Origin: an uncultured Aquimarina sp.
Lineage (GTDB): Bacteria; Bacteroidota; Bacteroidia; Flavobacteriales; Flavobacteriaceae
Length of the DNA stretch: 64,000 nucleotides
Assembly (NCBI GenBank): GCA_947496355.1
Contig: CANMCO010000010.1
Location: 62,001-126,000, forward strand
Reading direction: 5' to 3'
A program made the position numbers and the translations under genes. This document shows, piece after piece, positions 45,201 to 52,399 of the stretch. Positions within the stretch are counted from its first letter, which is position 1; each line of letters opens with the position of its first letter. The notes beneath the pieces were generated by a model, which had not been told where the DNA came from, did no database searches, and was given only the letters and a program-made list of their open reading frames with translations.

Positions 45201-46241
45201 CTTATTCCATCAAACCTAAAAGAAAAGATATTTGAGCCTTTTTTTAGACTAACAGAACATAAAAACGAGACAGGAACCGGCATTGGTCTTTCGCTAGCAC
45301 ATGCACTTGCAGAACTTCACAACGGAAGTCTAAAGATTACTACAGAGGATCCTCTAATGAATACTTTTGTTCTAACCCTACCTATACATCAGGAAAAAGA
45401 ATTCGAATTTTATTCGTTGCATAAACCTGCGATACTGCCAGATGAAAGTCAACCTACTAAACCTGAAGAACCTACTAGTAACAAACCTATAGTTTTATTA
45501 GTAGAAGATAATCAAGATCTATTAGATTTTTTAGCAAAGGATTTAATGGAAAGCTATTGTGTTAAGAAAGCAACAAACTCAGAAGAAGCACTAGATATTC
45601 TTCGAAATGAAAGCATCCAATTGATTGTAAGTGATATTATGATGCCGGGAATCGATGGATTCGTATTGTGTAAAAGGGTGAAAACCAATTTGGAGTCCAG
45701 TCATATACCTGTAATACTTTTAACATCCAAAAATGCATTAAACTCAAGGATTGAAGGATTGGAAGCTGGTGCAGATGCCTATATCGAAAAACCTTTTTCT
45801 ATAGAACACTTGAAAGTACAAATAACAAATTTAATAAGAAACCGAAGACATATTATTGAACATTTTTCAAGTTCTCCTTTGGCTCATATAAAAAGTATCG
45901 CACATTCAAAAATAGATGAAGTTTTTATTAAAAAACTTGATGATGTTATTGATAACAATATTTCGGATCAAGAATTAAGCGTTGAAACACTTGCTGAAAT
46001 AATGAATATGAGCCGTTCTACTTTATATAGAAAAATTAAAGATCTTTCTAATGTAAGCCCTAATGAACTTATAAATATTACACGGCTCAAAAAGGCTGCA
46101 GAACTCCTTAAAACTAATAACTATAAAGTCTATGAAGTTTCAGAAATGGTAGGATATAATTCTGCCACCAGTTTTGGTAGAAATTTTCAAAAACAGTTTA
46201 ATATGACACCTACTGAATATGTAAATTCTGAACATTCTTGA
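42285..46241 (+). CDS. Hybrid two-component system regulator (HTCS), AraC type
   Basis: 1318 residues, with a TTG start (LKKITVHICIYLFSL gives a clean signal peptide; no ATG is in frame until residue 50). Domains in order: periplasmic two-component propeller repeats (about 25-670, many DxxGxxWIGT motifs such as HSGNLWIGTEDAGLNKFD), Y_Y_Y domain (about 690-750), membrane helix (about 770-790), HisKA with FTNISHEIRTPLT (His827), HATPase with LFTNAMKYAE and GTGIGLSLA, receiver with IVSDIMMPGIDG (Asp1117), and C-terminal AraC HTH (about 1215-1310). It senses an oligosaccharide in the periplasm and activates the divergent susCD operon. Confidence 0.96.
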   Translation: MKKITVHICIYLFSLSAILAQEYYFRHYEVADGISHNTIHCAVQDTHGFMWFGTKNGLNRFDGYTFKLFQNDATNPYSLGSNFVECLDYSDDKLWIGTDSGLFEYDLKTERFYLLEITRDLPILDIENDQNGYLWFIGGSTLFKYNKKTSEVTKFLPETFINAEEITVSPNGEIWVASSIDLYRYDRKDNTFENFELHPVLDNDLPFNITKIAVLDVSTILIGTGNHGAFLFDLPHHLLKKILQTDNTRIFVRDFLRKKNDLWIATESGVFIYNLYTGVVKNLTKDYNNPYALSDNAVYCLAKDNVGGVWIGTYFGGVNYFPKQLTPFQKYFHKIGENSISGSAVREIRQDHSGNLWIGTEDAGLNKFDTKTGIFTNYTLRDLQNGLVHNNIHGILPLKNEVWVGTFENGLDVVDMHTGKVIKQYKAGPESGLKSNFIVSLYRSKDNTIYAITASGIHKYHTETDKFLVIDRFPPDYFYTSFMEDSNGVFWAGTYWDGLYYYDPKKNIYGSYKKNGKNRSTLSSNAINGIFEDNEHSLWITTENGLNLKKSNDSLFKKYTAENGFPSNVFYTVIQEKDDVLWISTSNGLVKFNTDTEKVYVYAKENGTLSNQFNYNSVYKDNNGILYFGTVKGMISFSPTNFKDNKNDAPIALTGFQINNEKVRIGGKESPLVKSISFTDKIELNHDQSSINIEFASLNFTAPGLTEYSYKMKGLNNNWVNLGRKNTVFFTELSTGHYEFLLRSRIGNGNWSQEELALEVDVLPPFWASNMAYLTYFGLVAILLFLTFRYYRFQIEIKNNKKIKQFENRMEKEVFKAKIEFFTNISHEIRTPLTLIKSPLEKILPKVNDHELKEYLLIMKKNTSRLLNLVNQLLDFRKTEIEQVNLTFVKTNIPELIRNMHSRFYNASTEKKINFDINLPENDVYAFIDVEGIKKILSNLFTNAMKYAEKQIYLSLKFDQEYFEICIKNDGSLIPSNLKEKIFEPFFRLTEHKNETGTGIGLSLAHALAELHNGSLKITTEDPLMNTFVLTLPIHQEKEFEFYSLHKPAILPDESQPTKPEEPTSNKPIVLLVEDNQDLLDFLAKDLMESYCVKKATNSEEALDILRNESIQLIVSDIMMPGIDGFVLCKRVKTNLESSHIPVILLTSKNALNSRIEGLEAGADAYIEKPFSIEHLKVQITNLIRNRRHIIEHFSSSPLAHIKSIAHSKIDEVFIKKLDDVIDNNISDQELSVETLAEIMNMSRSTLYRKIKDLSNVSPNELINITRLKKAAELLKTNNYKVYEVSEMVGYNSATSFGRNFQKQFNMTPTEYVNSEHS

Positions 46242-46691
46242 AGAGAGGTGGTACCAAAATTATCCCTTGATCTGCGAAAAAGTTCTGGGAATTCCAAATA
46301 TTATTATAAGGTCTCTTAAAAAGGAAATGTAAAATAAAAACTAAGTTGTGATTGTCATTTACTTAGAACGAGCACCGATTTCTACTACTTTTGCTCTGTA
46401 TACTCAGTATGTATAGTCATATCTCTATCTTTATTAAAACAAATTTTAGTAGTCTTTTGTCTGCTGAAAAAAGGTTTTCAAGCATTTGTAAAACATTCAT
46501 GATTTATTTTGATCATTTACTCAATAGCCATAAACTAAAAAGGTATACCAAATAAGTTTTACAATAAAAAAAGTAATCTAAATTTTCAAGGTTTAATCAA
46601 GTTAGTTAGATAGGTGCGTAATTCGGTGCGTATAATTCTAAACTTATATTCAAGGTATTGATTTTAAGTATATTAAAAACAATTGGTTAGC
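46242..46691. other. Gene-free right end of the island
   Basis: 450 A+T-rich bases with no credible reading frame. It contains no integrase or transposase remnant that I can recognise. The notable signals are the arm-like repeats at 46613-46632 and the 14-base core repeat that follows. Confidence 0.5.
46613..46632 (+). repeat. Tandem arm-like repeats, right side
   Basis: GGTGCGTA occurs twice (46613-46620 and 46625-46632) separated by ATTC. The second copy with its flanks (ATTCGGTGCGTAT) matches the left-side motif at 30908 in 12 of 13 positions. Such short direct repeats next to a core are typical arm-type integrase binding sites. Confidence 0.45.
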
Positions 46692-46705
46692 CCCTCCGAC
46701 TCCAC
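46692..46705 (+). repeat. Direct repeat of tmRNA 3' end (candidate attR core)
   Basis: CCCTCCGACTCCAC, identical to 30681-30694. No T-arm or other tRNA structure precedes it (the upstream bases are TTGGTTAG), so it is a bare 3'-end copy and not a tRNA gene. Confidence 0.6.
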
Positions 46706-46710
46706 AAAAA

Positions 46711-46738
46711 AAACTCCTCGATGAGGAGTTTTTTTTGT
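46711..46738. terminator. Bidirectional terminator just outside island
   Basis: ACTCCTC-GAT-GAGGAGT has an A8 run on one side and a T8 run on the other. It terminates the minus-strand rhodanese operon, and could have been the original ssrA terminator before insertion (inference). Confidence 0.85.
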
Positions 46739-46758
46739 TTTTGTATATATCTGATTAT

Positions 46759-47157
46759 TTATCTAACCAATTTTTTTCCTTTAAATTTCCATTCGGTAAT
46801 ACCGCCATCAAGATCATAAACTTTGGTAAATCCTGCTTTTTTCATATATGCAGAACACTTACCGCTTCTACCACCACGACCACAATATACGGCCACCGGC
46901 TTAGATTTATCTACTTTAGAGATAAGGTCTTTAAAGTTATCATCGTTAAAATTAATATTCAACGCTCCTTCAATATGACCCTCTGCATACTCATCTGGAG
47001 TACGAACATCAACAAGCTGTACTTTACCCATTTCTAACAGTGAATCCATATCGTCAACTGTAATAAGTTCTATGACAGAAGAAGAATCCTCTGCTTTCTT
47101 ACAACTGAACAATGCCAAAGAGAAAATAGCAATTAATAAAAGTGGTTTTAATTTCAT
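46759..47157 (-). CDS. Rhodanese-like lipoprotein
   Basis: 132 residues from the ATG at 47157, which begins a lipoprotein signal ending LFSCKK. A single rhodanese domain follows (VDVRTPDEYAEGHIEGALNI; active-site loop YCGRGGRSGKC, with the Cys in place; GFTKVYDLDGGITEWKFKG). It is envelope-located and may transfer sulfane sulfur or handle thiols. It lies immediately downstream of the cytoplasmic rhodanese gene in one operon. Confidence 0.9.
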   Translation of the reverse strand: MKLKPLLLIAIFSLALFSCKKAEDSSSVIELITVDDMDSLLEMGKVQLVDVRTPDEYAEGHIEGALNINFNDDNFKDLISKVDKSKPVAVYCGRGGRSGKCSAYMKKAGFTKVYDLDGGITEWKFKGKKLVR

Positions 47158-47167
47158 ATAATTATGA

Positions 47168-47482
47168 TTATTCTGCAGTTTCGCCATCCCAATTCATAAA
47201 ACCGCCTATTAAATTATAGGTAGTCTCAAATCCCATCTGACTCATTAATGTACAAGCTTGAGCACTACGCGCTCCCGAACGACAATAGACATAGTAATTT
47301 TTGGATTTATCTAGTTTTTCTACTTCGTCTAGGAAACCTTGTCCTAAACGAATATCTATGTTAAGCATATTAGGAATAAAACCATCTTCTACTTCTTCTT
47401 CTGTTCTAACATCTAAAATTACTGCGTTATCATCTTTTGTGATAAGTTCTTGCCATTCTTCTTGTGTGATATCTTCTGCCAT
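47168..47482 (-). CDS. Cytoplasmic rhodanese-like domain protein
   Basis: 104 residues, one rhodanese domain without export signal: LDVRTEEEVEDGFIPNMLNIDI, active-site loop YCRSGARSAQAC with catalytic Cys, and YNLIGGFMNWDGE. It stops 10 bases before the lipoprotein rhodanese start. The pair gives a cytoplasmic and a periplasmic member in one operon. Confidence 0.92.
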   Translation of the reverse strand: MAEDITQEEWQELITKDDNAVILDVRTEEEVEDGFIPNMLNIDIRLGQGFLDEVEKLDKSKNYYVYCRSGARSAQACTLMSQMGFETTYNLIGGFMNWDGETAE

Positions 47483-47605
47483 TTATAATAATGTATATTA
47501 CTAAATATTTGGACTATCCATATTTATATTCCTTACAAATATAAGAGTCCTTTATGAAATGCATAAACTATACATATCATTTATATAAAAAAAACAGAAA
47601 AAAGA

Positions 47606-48232
47606 TCAGGCTTTTATACTACAACCAATAGCTTTTGTAATTTCTACAGGAACTTTTTCTCCTTTCAGAAGTGCGTTAACCGCATCCTCTACATATTTAT
47701 CATTTGCAGAAGAAGCATCTTTGTAATTATTATCTATCGCCCCAATATATCTAACCATATTACCTTCTGAAGTTTTTTCTAAAACATAAACATGAGGGGT
47801 TTTGGTTGCACCATATTGAGGGTATATTTTTTGTCCATCATCAAATAAATACGGAAAAGTAAATCCCTTCTCCTTAGCTCGCACCTTCATATTGTCAAAG
47901 CTATCATCTGGATAGGCCTTTGGGTTATTTGGGTTTATAGCAATAACAGGGTACCCTTTTACTTTAAACATTTTGTCTAGTTCTATGATTCTGTCCTCAT
48001 AAGCTACAGAATAGGGACAATGATTACAGGTAAAAATCACAATAAATCCTTTAGCTTCTTTATAATCCGCCAAAGAAATAAAAGAGTCGTCTATATTTTT
48101 TAGTTTAAAATCTGTAGCAGTATCCCCTATTACATATCCATCATCTGCTTTAGAAACAGAAACTTTATCAATTGCAAAAGCACTAATTGCAATTATAAAA
48201 GCCACTCCAACAAGAATCTTTAAAGTTTTCAT
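47606..48232 (-). CDS. Exported thioredoxin-family (AhpC/TSA-like) protein
   Basis: 208 residues with a signal peptide (to about residue 20). The thioredoxin-like domain has GDTATDFKLKNIDDSFISLADY, then FTCNHCPYSVAYE (CxxC at CNHC), NPNNPKAYPDDSFDNMK, and cis-Pro in TKTPHVYV. This is the periplasmic redoxin type common in Bacteroidota. It is followed by another thioredoxin-fold gene upstream on the same strand (33 bases), so the two are likely co-expressed. Confidence 0.9.
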   Translation of the reverse strand: MKTLKILVGVAFIIAISAFAIDKVSVSKADDGYVIGDTATDFKLKNIDDSFISLADYKEAKGFIVIFTCNHCPYSVAYEDRIIELDKMFKVKGYPVIAINPNNPKAYPDDSFDNMKVRAKEKGFTFPYLFDDGQKIYPQYGATKTPHVYVLEKTSEGNMVRYIGAIDNNYKDASSANDKYVEDAVNALLKGEKVPVEITKAIGCSIKA

Positions 48233-48265
48233 AGGTGTTAATTTTGTATTTATATTAATTCTTCC

Positions 48266-48787
48266 TTATAACATTTTTTTCAATTCTTTTTCCAACTCAT
48301 TATAGGTAAATGATCTTTCATAAAAATTGACAGTATTTCCTTTATATATAATAGTGGCCGGTATAGAACCTGACCAATTCTTATTCACTTTAGGGATCCA
48401 AGTATTCGCATCTGGATCATCCAATAAAACAACTTTACTCTGTATATTCTGTCTTTTAACAAATGGAATTAACTTAGATTCTACATGCTTAGGCAAATCT
48501 AAACTAACAAGTATTACCTCAACCTCACTATTAGGATACCTACTATTAATTAATTCAAAATAAGGAAGTTCTGCAACACAAGGTTTACACCAGGTAGCCC
48601 AAAAATTAATTACCCTAGTTTTTCCATCATTTACTTTTAGTAATGGTTCAAAATTTTCAAAATTATACATTGGGATTTCAACACCTTTACTTTTAAAAAC
48701 ATCAGTAGCATCTAGTGCCACTTGTTGCTCCCCTTTACAATTAGTAAAAAAAATTACTAACATAATATATAAAATCGATCTCGACAT
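48266..48787 (-). CDS. TlpA-family thioredoxin lipoprotein
   Basis: 173 residues. The lipobox FFTNCKG puts Cys17 at the mature start. The TlpA/ResA-like domain has the WATWCKPCVAELP active site and cis-Pro in GSIPATIIY. It reduces or transfers disulfides in the periplasm. It heads the minus-strand group of redox genes and is divergent from the marR gene. Confidence 0.92.
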   Translation of the reverse strand: MSRSILYIMLVIFFTNCKGEQQVALDATDVFKSKGVEIPMYNFENFEPLLKVNDGKTRVINFWATWCKPCVAELPYFELINSRYPNSEVEVILVSLDLPKHVESKLIPFVKRQNIQSKVVLLDDPDANTWIPKVNKNWSGSIPATIIYKGNTVNFYERSFTYNELEKELKKML

Positions 48788-48995
48788 ATTACTAATTTAT
48801 TAAAACCGTTAACTAACCAAAAGAAAATTAACAAGATTTCTATGTTTTATCTAAATATTTTCAGAATATTTTTACAAATGTTTAATCCGATAGGAGCTCT
48901 ATTTTCTATGACAATAATACTATTAAACACCACCTAAATTTTAACTTTAACAAAGAATTAATATCATTTTATAATTTTTCAAACATTAATCAGTA

Positions 48996-49028
48996 TACAT
49001 TTGTATATACAAATATTGTAGATACAAT
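48996..49028 (+). promoter_or_regulatory. marR promoter with overlapping palindromic operators
   Basis: The -7 box TACATTTG (48996-49003) overlaps a perfect 14-base palindrome TTTGTATATACAAA (49000-49013). A second, near-perfect palindrome ATTGTAGATACAAT (49015-49028) reaches the start codon. Binding there would block both initiation and early elongation, as in autorepressed MarR operons. Confidence 0.6.
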
Positions 49029-49498
49029 TGAATATAGAAAAGATCATAAAAACAGAAACTGAACTTCCTTTACCCAAAAAAGTAATTGTAAATCTTTTAT
49101 ATACAGAAAATTGGGTAATGGATAAAATTAATCTTGAATTAAAAACACACGACATTTCTATTCAACAATTTAATGTATTACGAATTCTAAAAGGACAAAA
49201 AGAAAAACCCGCTAATCTATGCACTATTCAGGAAAGAATGGTTAGCAAAATGAGCAACACCACCAGATTGGTGGATAAACTTATTAATAAAAGATATGCA
49301 AAACGAGTAACATGTAAATCCAATCGAAGAAAAGTTGAAATCACTATAACCAAAGAAGGTTTAAATTTTCTTGATAAAGTAAGTCCTTTGATGACAGATT
49401 TCGAAAACAGATTAACGTCTGGGCTTTCCTCAGAAGATTTGATACATTTAAATGACCTCTTGAACAAATTAAGAAATCCGAATTATTCATTAACATAA
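49028..49498 (+). CDS. MarR-family transcriptional regulator
   Basis: 156 residues with TTG start (encoding MNIEKIIKTE, the usual N-terminus of flavobacterial homologues). Winged HTH: QQFNVLRILKGQ, then PANLCTIQERMVSKMSNTTRLVDKLINKRYAKRVTCKSNRRKVEITIT. The protein dimerises through terminal helices. It precedes a YceI gene by 21 bases in one operon and probably represses it through the palindromes at its own promoter. Confidence 0.93.
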   Translation: MNIEKIIKTETELPLPKKVIVNLLYTENWVMDKINLELKTHDISIQQFNVLRILKGQKEKPANLCTIQERMVSKMSNTTRLVDKLINKRYAKRVTCKSNRRKVEITITKEGLNFLDKVSPLMTDFENRLTSGLSSEDLIHLNDLLNKLRNPNYSLT

Positions 49499-49519
49499 AT
49501 ACCTAAATTTTTAAAAATC

Positions 49520-50086
49520 ATGAAAACAACACTTAAATCATTAATCGTTGCCATTGCCATTATTACAACGGCGTCTACTTTTGCTCAGAAAAAAGAAATT
49601 AAGGCTTCAGAGAGTAAAATTAACTGGACTGGTACCAAAGTAACAGGATCCCATACAGGAACATTAAACCTTTCTGAAGGTTTCCTTGTATTTGATGGTG
49701 AAAATATCACAAAAGGAGAATTCACTGTTGATATGACAACTCTTGCTGTAACAGATCTTGAAGCTGGAAAAGGAAAAGAAAAACTAGAAGGGCACCTTAG
49801 TTCTGATGATTTCTTTGGCATCAAAAATCACAAAACTGCGAAATTAGTAGTTACCAAGGCTAAAAAAACAAGTGAAGGTTATAAAATTGCTGGTGACCTT
49901 ACAATTAAGGGCAAAACAAATCCAATTGAATTCGTTTTAGCATTAAATGGTGATGCAGCTTCTACTACGCTTAAAGTAGATAGAACTAAATACGATATCA
50001 AATACGGATCAGGAAGTTTCTTCGATAATTTAGGAGATAAAGCAATCAGTGATGAGTTTGAATTAGCCGTAGAATTAAAAATGTAA
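49520..50086 (+). CDS. YceI family periplasmic protein
   Basis: 188 residues with signal peptide (cleavage after TFAQ). The lipocalin-like YceI barrel shows SKINWTGTKVTGSHTGTLNLSEG, GEFTVDMTTLAVTDLEAGKGKEKLEGHLSSDDFF, and GDLTIKGKTNPIEF. YceI proteins bind polyisoprenoids or similar hydrophobic ligands and respond to stress or pH in other bacteria. It is co-transcribed with the MarR regulator. Confidence 0.95.
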   Translation: MKTTLKSLIVAIAIITTASTFAQKKEIKASESKINWTGTKVTGSHTGTLNLSEGFLVFDGENITKGEFTVDMTTLAVTDLEAGKGKEKLEGHLSSDDFFGIKNHKTAKLVVTKAKKTSEGYKIAGDLTIKGKTNPIEFVLALNGDAASTTLKVDRTKYDIKYGSGSFFDNLGDKAISDEFELAVELKM

Positions 50087-50117
50087 TTTTTTATTATCAC
50101 AAATTATAATTAATTTA

Positions 50118-50125
50118 TATATTTG
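50118..50125 (+). promoter_or_regulatory. -7 promoter box of the trp operon
   Basis: TATATTTG is an exact TAnnTTTG match, 17 bases upstream of the leader-peptide ATG, so the leader would begin near the transcription start. Confidence 0.5.
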
Positions 50126-50141
50126 ACTCAATAAATAAAAA

Positions 50142-50204
50142 ATGAAAGTAATCTTAACAAATAATTGGTGGTGGTCTTCTCAAAACGAAAGCGTCGTGAG
50201 ATAG
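50142..50204 (+). CDS. trpL: trp operon leader peptide with three Trp codons
   Basis: 20 codons plus stop, reading MKVILTNNWWWSSQNESVVR. Three consecutive TGG codons (50166-50174) are the sensing site for charged tRNA-Trp. It stands directly upstream of a terminator hairpin and trpE, which is the classical ribosome-mediated attenuator layout. Confidence 0.88.
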   Translation: MKVILTNNWWWSSQNESVVR

Positions 50205-50233
50205 ATCCTGTTATTGTGTTAAGTAAACATATC

Positions 50234-50268
50234 AAAGGCTTGTCAAATCACGACAAGCCTTTTTTTTG
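50234..50268 (+). terminator. trp attenuator (intrinsic terminator)
   Basis: The 11-bp stem AAAGGCTTGTC/GACAAGCCTTT is followed by a T-run. CACGAC overlapping its 3' half can instead pair with GTCGTG (50193-50198) inside the leader peptide gene, offering an alternative fold. The distance of 30 bases after the leader stop codon fits attenuation. Confidence 0.85.
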
Positions 50269-50313
50269 TTACATACTCTCGGGGCCAAAAATTAAAATTT
50301 TATAGTGTAAAAA

Positions 50314-51711
50314 ATGAGCTATCAATTAACCACACATTACAAACAAATACTTGCTGATACTATTACTCCGGTAAGTGTTTATCTTAAGATTAGAGACCGT
50401 TTCCCTAATAGCCTATTACTAGAAAGTAGTGATTATAGAGGAAATGAAAACAGTTTTTCGTATATCTGTTGCAACCCTATAGCCAATATCAAGATCGAAA
50501 ACGAAGTCATCTATCAATCGTTTCCTGATAAAAGCAGTACCAAAATAGAGGTAACCAGTAACACCAATATTCCCGAAATAATCCAACAATTTGGTCAACA
50601 ATTCGAAACTTCGAAAAGTGATTTCAAATTTATAAACAACGGCCTTTTTGGGTATATCTCTTATGACGCAGTTCGTTATTTTGAGGATATTTCTATTTCT
50701 AAAAAAGAAGGAGGGCTTAACATTCCTGATATGCAATACACTGTATATCAAAATATAATTGCCATCAATCATTTTAATAATGAAGCTTACATTTTTGCAC
50801 ATTGCTATAATTCTGAAAGTAATGTAACCGAAATAGAATCTTTATTAAACGTAAAGAATTTTGCTTCATATAATTTCACAACTACTGGTGAAACTACTTC
50901 TAACCTGGATGATGAGCAATATAAGGCACATGTGGCACTAGCCAAAAAACATTGTCAACGGGGTGATGTTTTTCAGCTTGTACTATCAAAACGTTTTTCA
51001 CAAAAATTCAAAGGCGATGAGTTTAATGTATATCGCGCTTTAAGAAGTATAAACCCATCACCCTATCTATTCTATTTTGATTATGGCGATTTTAAAATTT
51101 TTGGTAGTTCTCCAGAAGCACAATTGGTAGTAAAAGATGATATTGCCGAGATTCATCCTATTGCAGGAACTTTTAAACGTACCGGCAACGATGAGCAAGA
51201 TGCTGAATTGGCTAAAAAATTATCTGTAGACGAAAAAGAAAATGCAGAACACGTAATGTTGGTAGATTTAGCTCGTAATGATCTTAGTCGTAACGGAAGT
51301 AATGTAACCGTAGATACCTATAGAGAAGTTCAATTTTATTCTCATGTAATTCACTTGGTAAGTAAAGTAACTGGCAAAAAACATCCAGAAACTACGACTA
51401 TGCAAGTTGTAGCTGACACTTTTCCTGCCGGAACATTAAGTGGCGCTCCAAAACACATGGCCATGCAACTTATTGAAAAATACGAAACCGTAAATAGAGA
51501 TTTTTATGGAGGAGCTATAGGTTTTATGGATTTCTCTGGAAACTTTAATCATGCCATTATGATTCGCACATTCCTAAGTAAAAACCATTCTCTACATTGG
51601 CAGGCCGGAGCAGGATTAGTAAATGAATCCAACGAAGAAAATGAATTACAAGAAGTGTATAATAAACTAGGAGCATTAACAAAAGCATTAAAACTTGCTG
51701 AAGAAATATAA
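50314..51711 (+). CDS. trpE: Anthranilate synthase component I
   Basis: 465 residues, full length. The LLESS motif (NSLLLESSDYRG) near the N-terminus forms the tryptophan feedback site. The chorismate-binding domain has DVFQLVLSKRF, SPYLFYFDYGDF, GSSPEAQL, IAGTFKRTG, LARNDLSRNG, GTLSGAPKH and FYGGAIGFMDF. With TrpG it makes anthranilate from chorismate and glutamine. First gene of the trp operon. Confidence 0.98.
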   Translation: MSYQLTTHYKQILADTITPVSVYLKIRDRFPNSLLLESSDYRGNENSFSYICCNPIANIKIENEVIYQSFPDKSSTKIEVTSNTNIPEIIQQFGQQFETSKSDFKFINNGLFGYISYDAVRYFEDISISKKEGGLNIPDMQYTVYQNIIAINHFNNEAYIFAHCYNSESNVTEIESLLNVKNFASYNFTTTGETTSNLDDEQYKAHVALAKKHCQRGDVFQLVLSKRFSQKFKGDEFNVYRALRSINPSPYLFYFDYGDFKIFGSSPEAQLVVKDDIAEIHPIAGTFKRTGNDEQDAELAKKLSVDEKENAEHVMLVDLARNDLSRNGSNVTVDTYREVQFYSHVIHLVSKVTGKKHPETTTMQVVADTFPAGTLSGAPKHMAMQLIEKYETVNRDFYGGAIGFMDFSGNFNHAIMIRTFLSKNHSLHWQAGAGLVNESNEENELQEVYNKLGALTKALKLAEEI

Positions 51712-51737
51712 GCGCTTAGAAACTCTGAAAAAAAGTA

Positions 51738-52310
51738 ATGAATAAAAAAATATTAGTAATAGACAACTACGATTCATTCGTTTATAATCTGGTTCATTAT
51801 CTAGAGGACTTGGGATGCGAAGTCATCGTAAAGCGTAATGACCAATTACAATTAAAGGATGTAGAACAGTACCACAAAATATTACTCTCACCAGGGCCTG
51901 GAGTGCCAGACGAAGCTGGGTTACTAAAAGATATTATTAGCATCTATGCAAGTACCAAAAGTATATTTGGTGTTTGTCTGGGGCAGCAAGCAATAGGAGA
52001 AGTTTTTGGCGGAAACATAATCAATCTTGATGAAGTATATCACGGCGTTGCAACCAAAGTAACATTATCTGTTACTGACGAGCTTTTGTTTAAAGGATTG
52101 GATAGTGCTTTTGATGTAGGTAGATATCACTCATGGGTAGTGGCAGATAATGATTTACCAAATTGTCTAGAGGTTACATCGTATGACGAAAACGGGCAAA
52201 TCATGTCCTTACGTCATAAGGAATTAGATGTTCGTGGAGTACAATTTCATCCTGAATCGGTGTTAACTCCTGATGGAAAAAAAATGTTAGAAAACTGGAT
52301 CAATAATTAA
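51738..52310 (+). CDS. trpG: Anthranilate synthase component II (glutamine amidotransferase)
   Basis: 190 residues, class I glutamine amidotransferase. Motifs: IDNYDSFVYNLVHYL at the start, LSPGPGVPDEAG (oxyanion strand), FGVCLGQQAIGE with the catalytic Cys, and VQFHPESVLTPDG with His-Glu. It supplies ammonia to TrpE. It starts 26 bases after trpE and is separate from trpD (not fused). Confidence 0.97.
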   Translation: MNKKILVIDNYDSFVYNLVHYLEDLGCEVIVKRNDQLQLKDVEQYHKILLSPGPGVPDEAGLLKDIISIYASTKSIFGVCLGQQAIGEVFGGNIINLDEVYHGVATKVTLSVTDELLFKGLDSAFDVGRYHSWVVADNDLPNCLEVTSYDENGQIMSLRHKELDVRGVQFHPESVLTPDGKKMLENWINN

Positions 52311-52362
52311 AGTATTTACAAATAGGATTTATGATTAAACCTAGAAATTAAATTAAACCAGA

Positions 52363-52380
52363 TTTCCGCCTTCGCGGAAA
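52363..52380. repeat. REP-like palindrome between trpG and trpD
   Basis: TTTCCGC-CTTC-GCGGAAA is a perfect 7-bp stem with a four-base loop and no T-run, so it is not a terminator. Similar GC-rich CCGCCTTCGCGG hairpins are scattered in flavobacterial spacers. It may protect or process the mRNA here. Confidence 0.5.
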
Positions 52381-52399
52381 CTACAATTAAATAATTGTA

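Noticed and set aside
46692..46705. A second tRNA or tmRNA gene
   Set aside because: Only 14 bases match; there is no T-arm, anticodon arm or acceptor 5' strand upstream.
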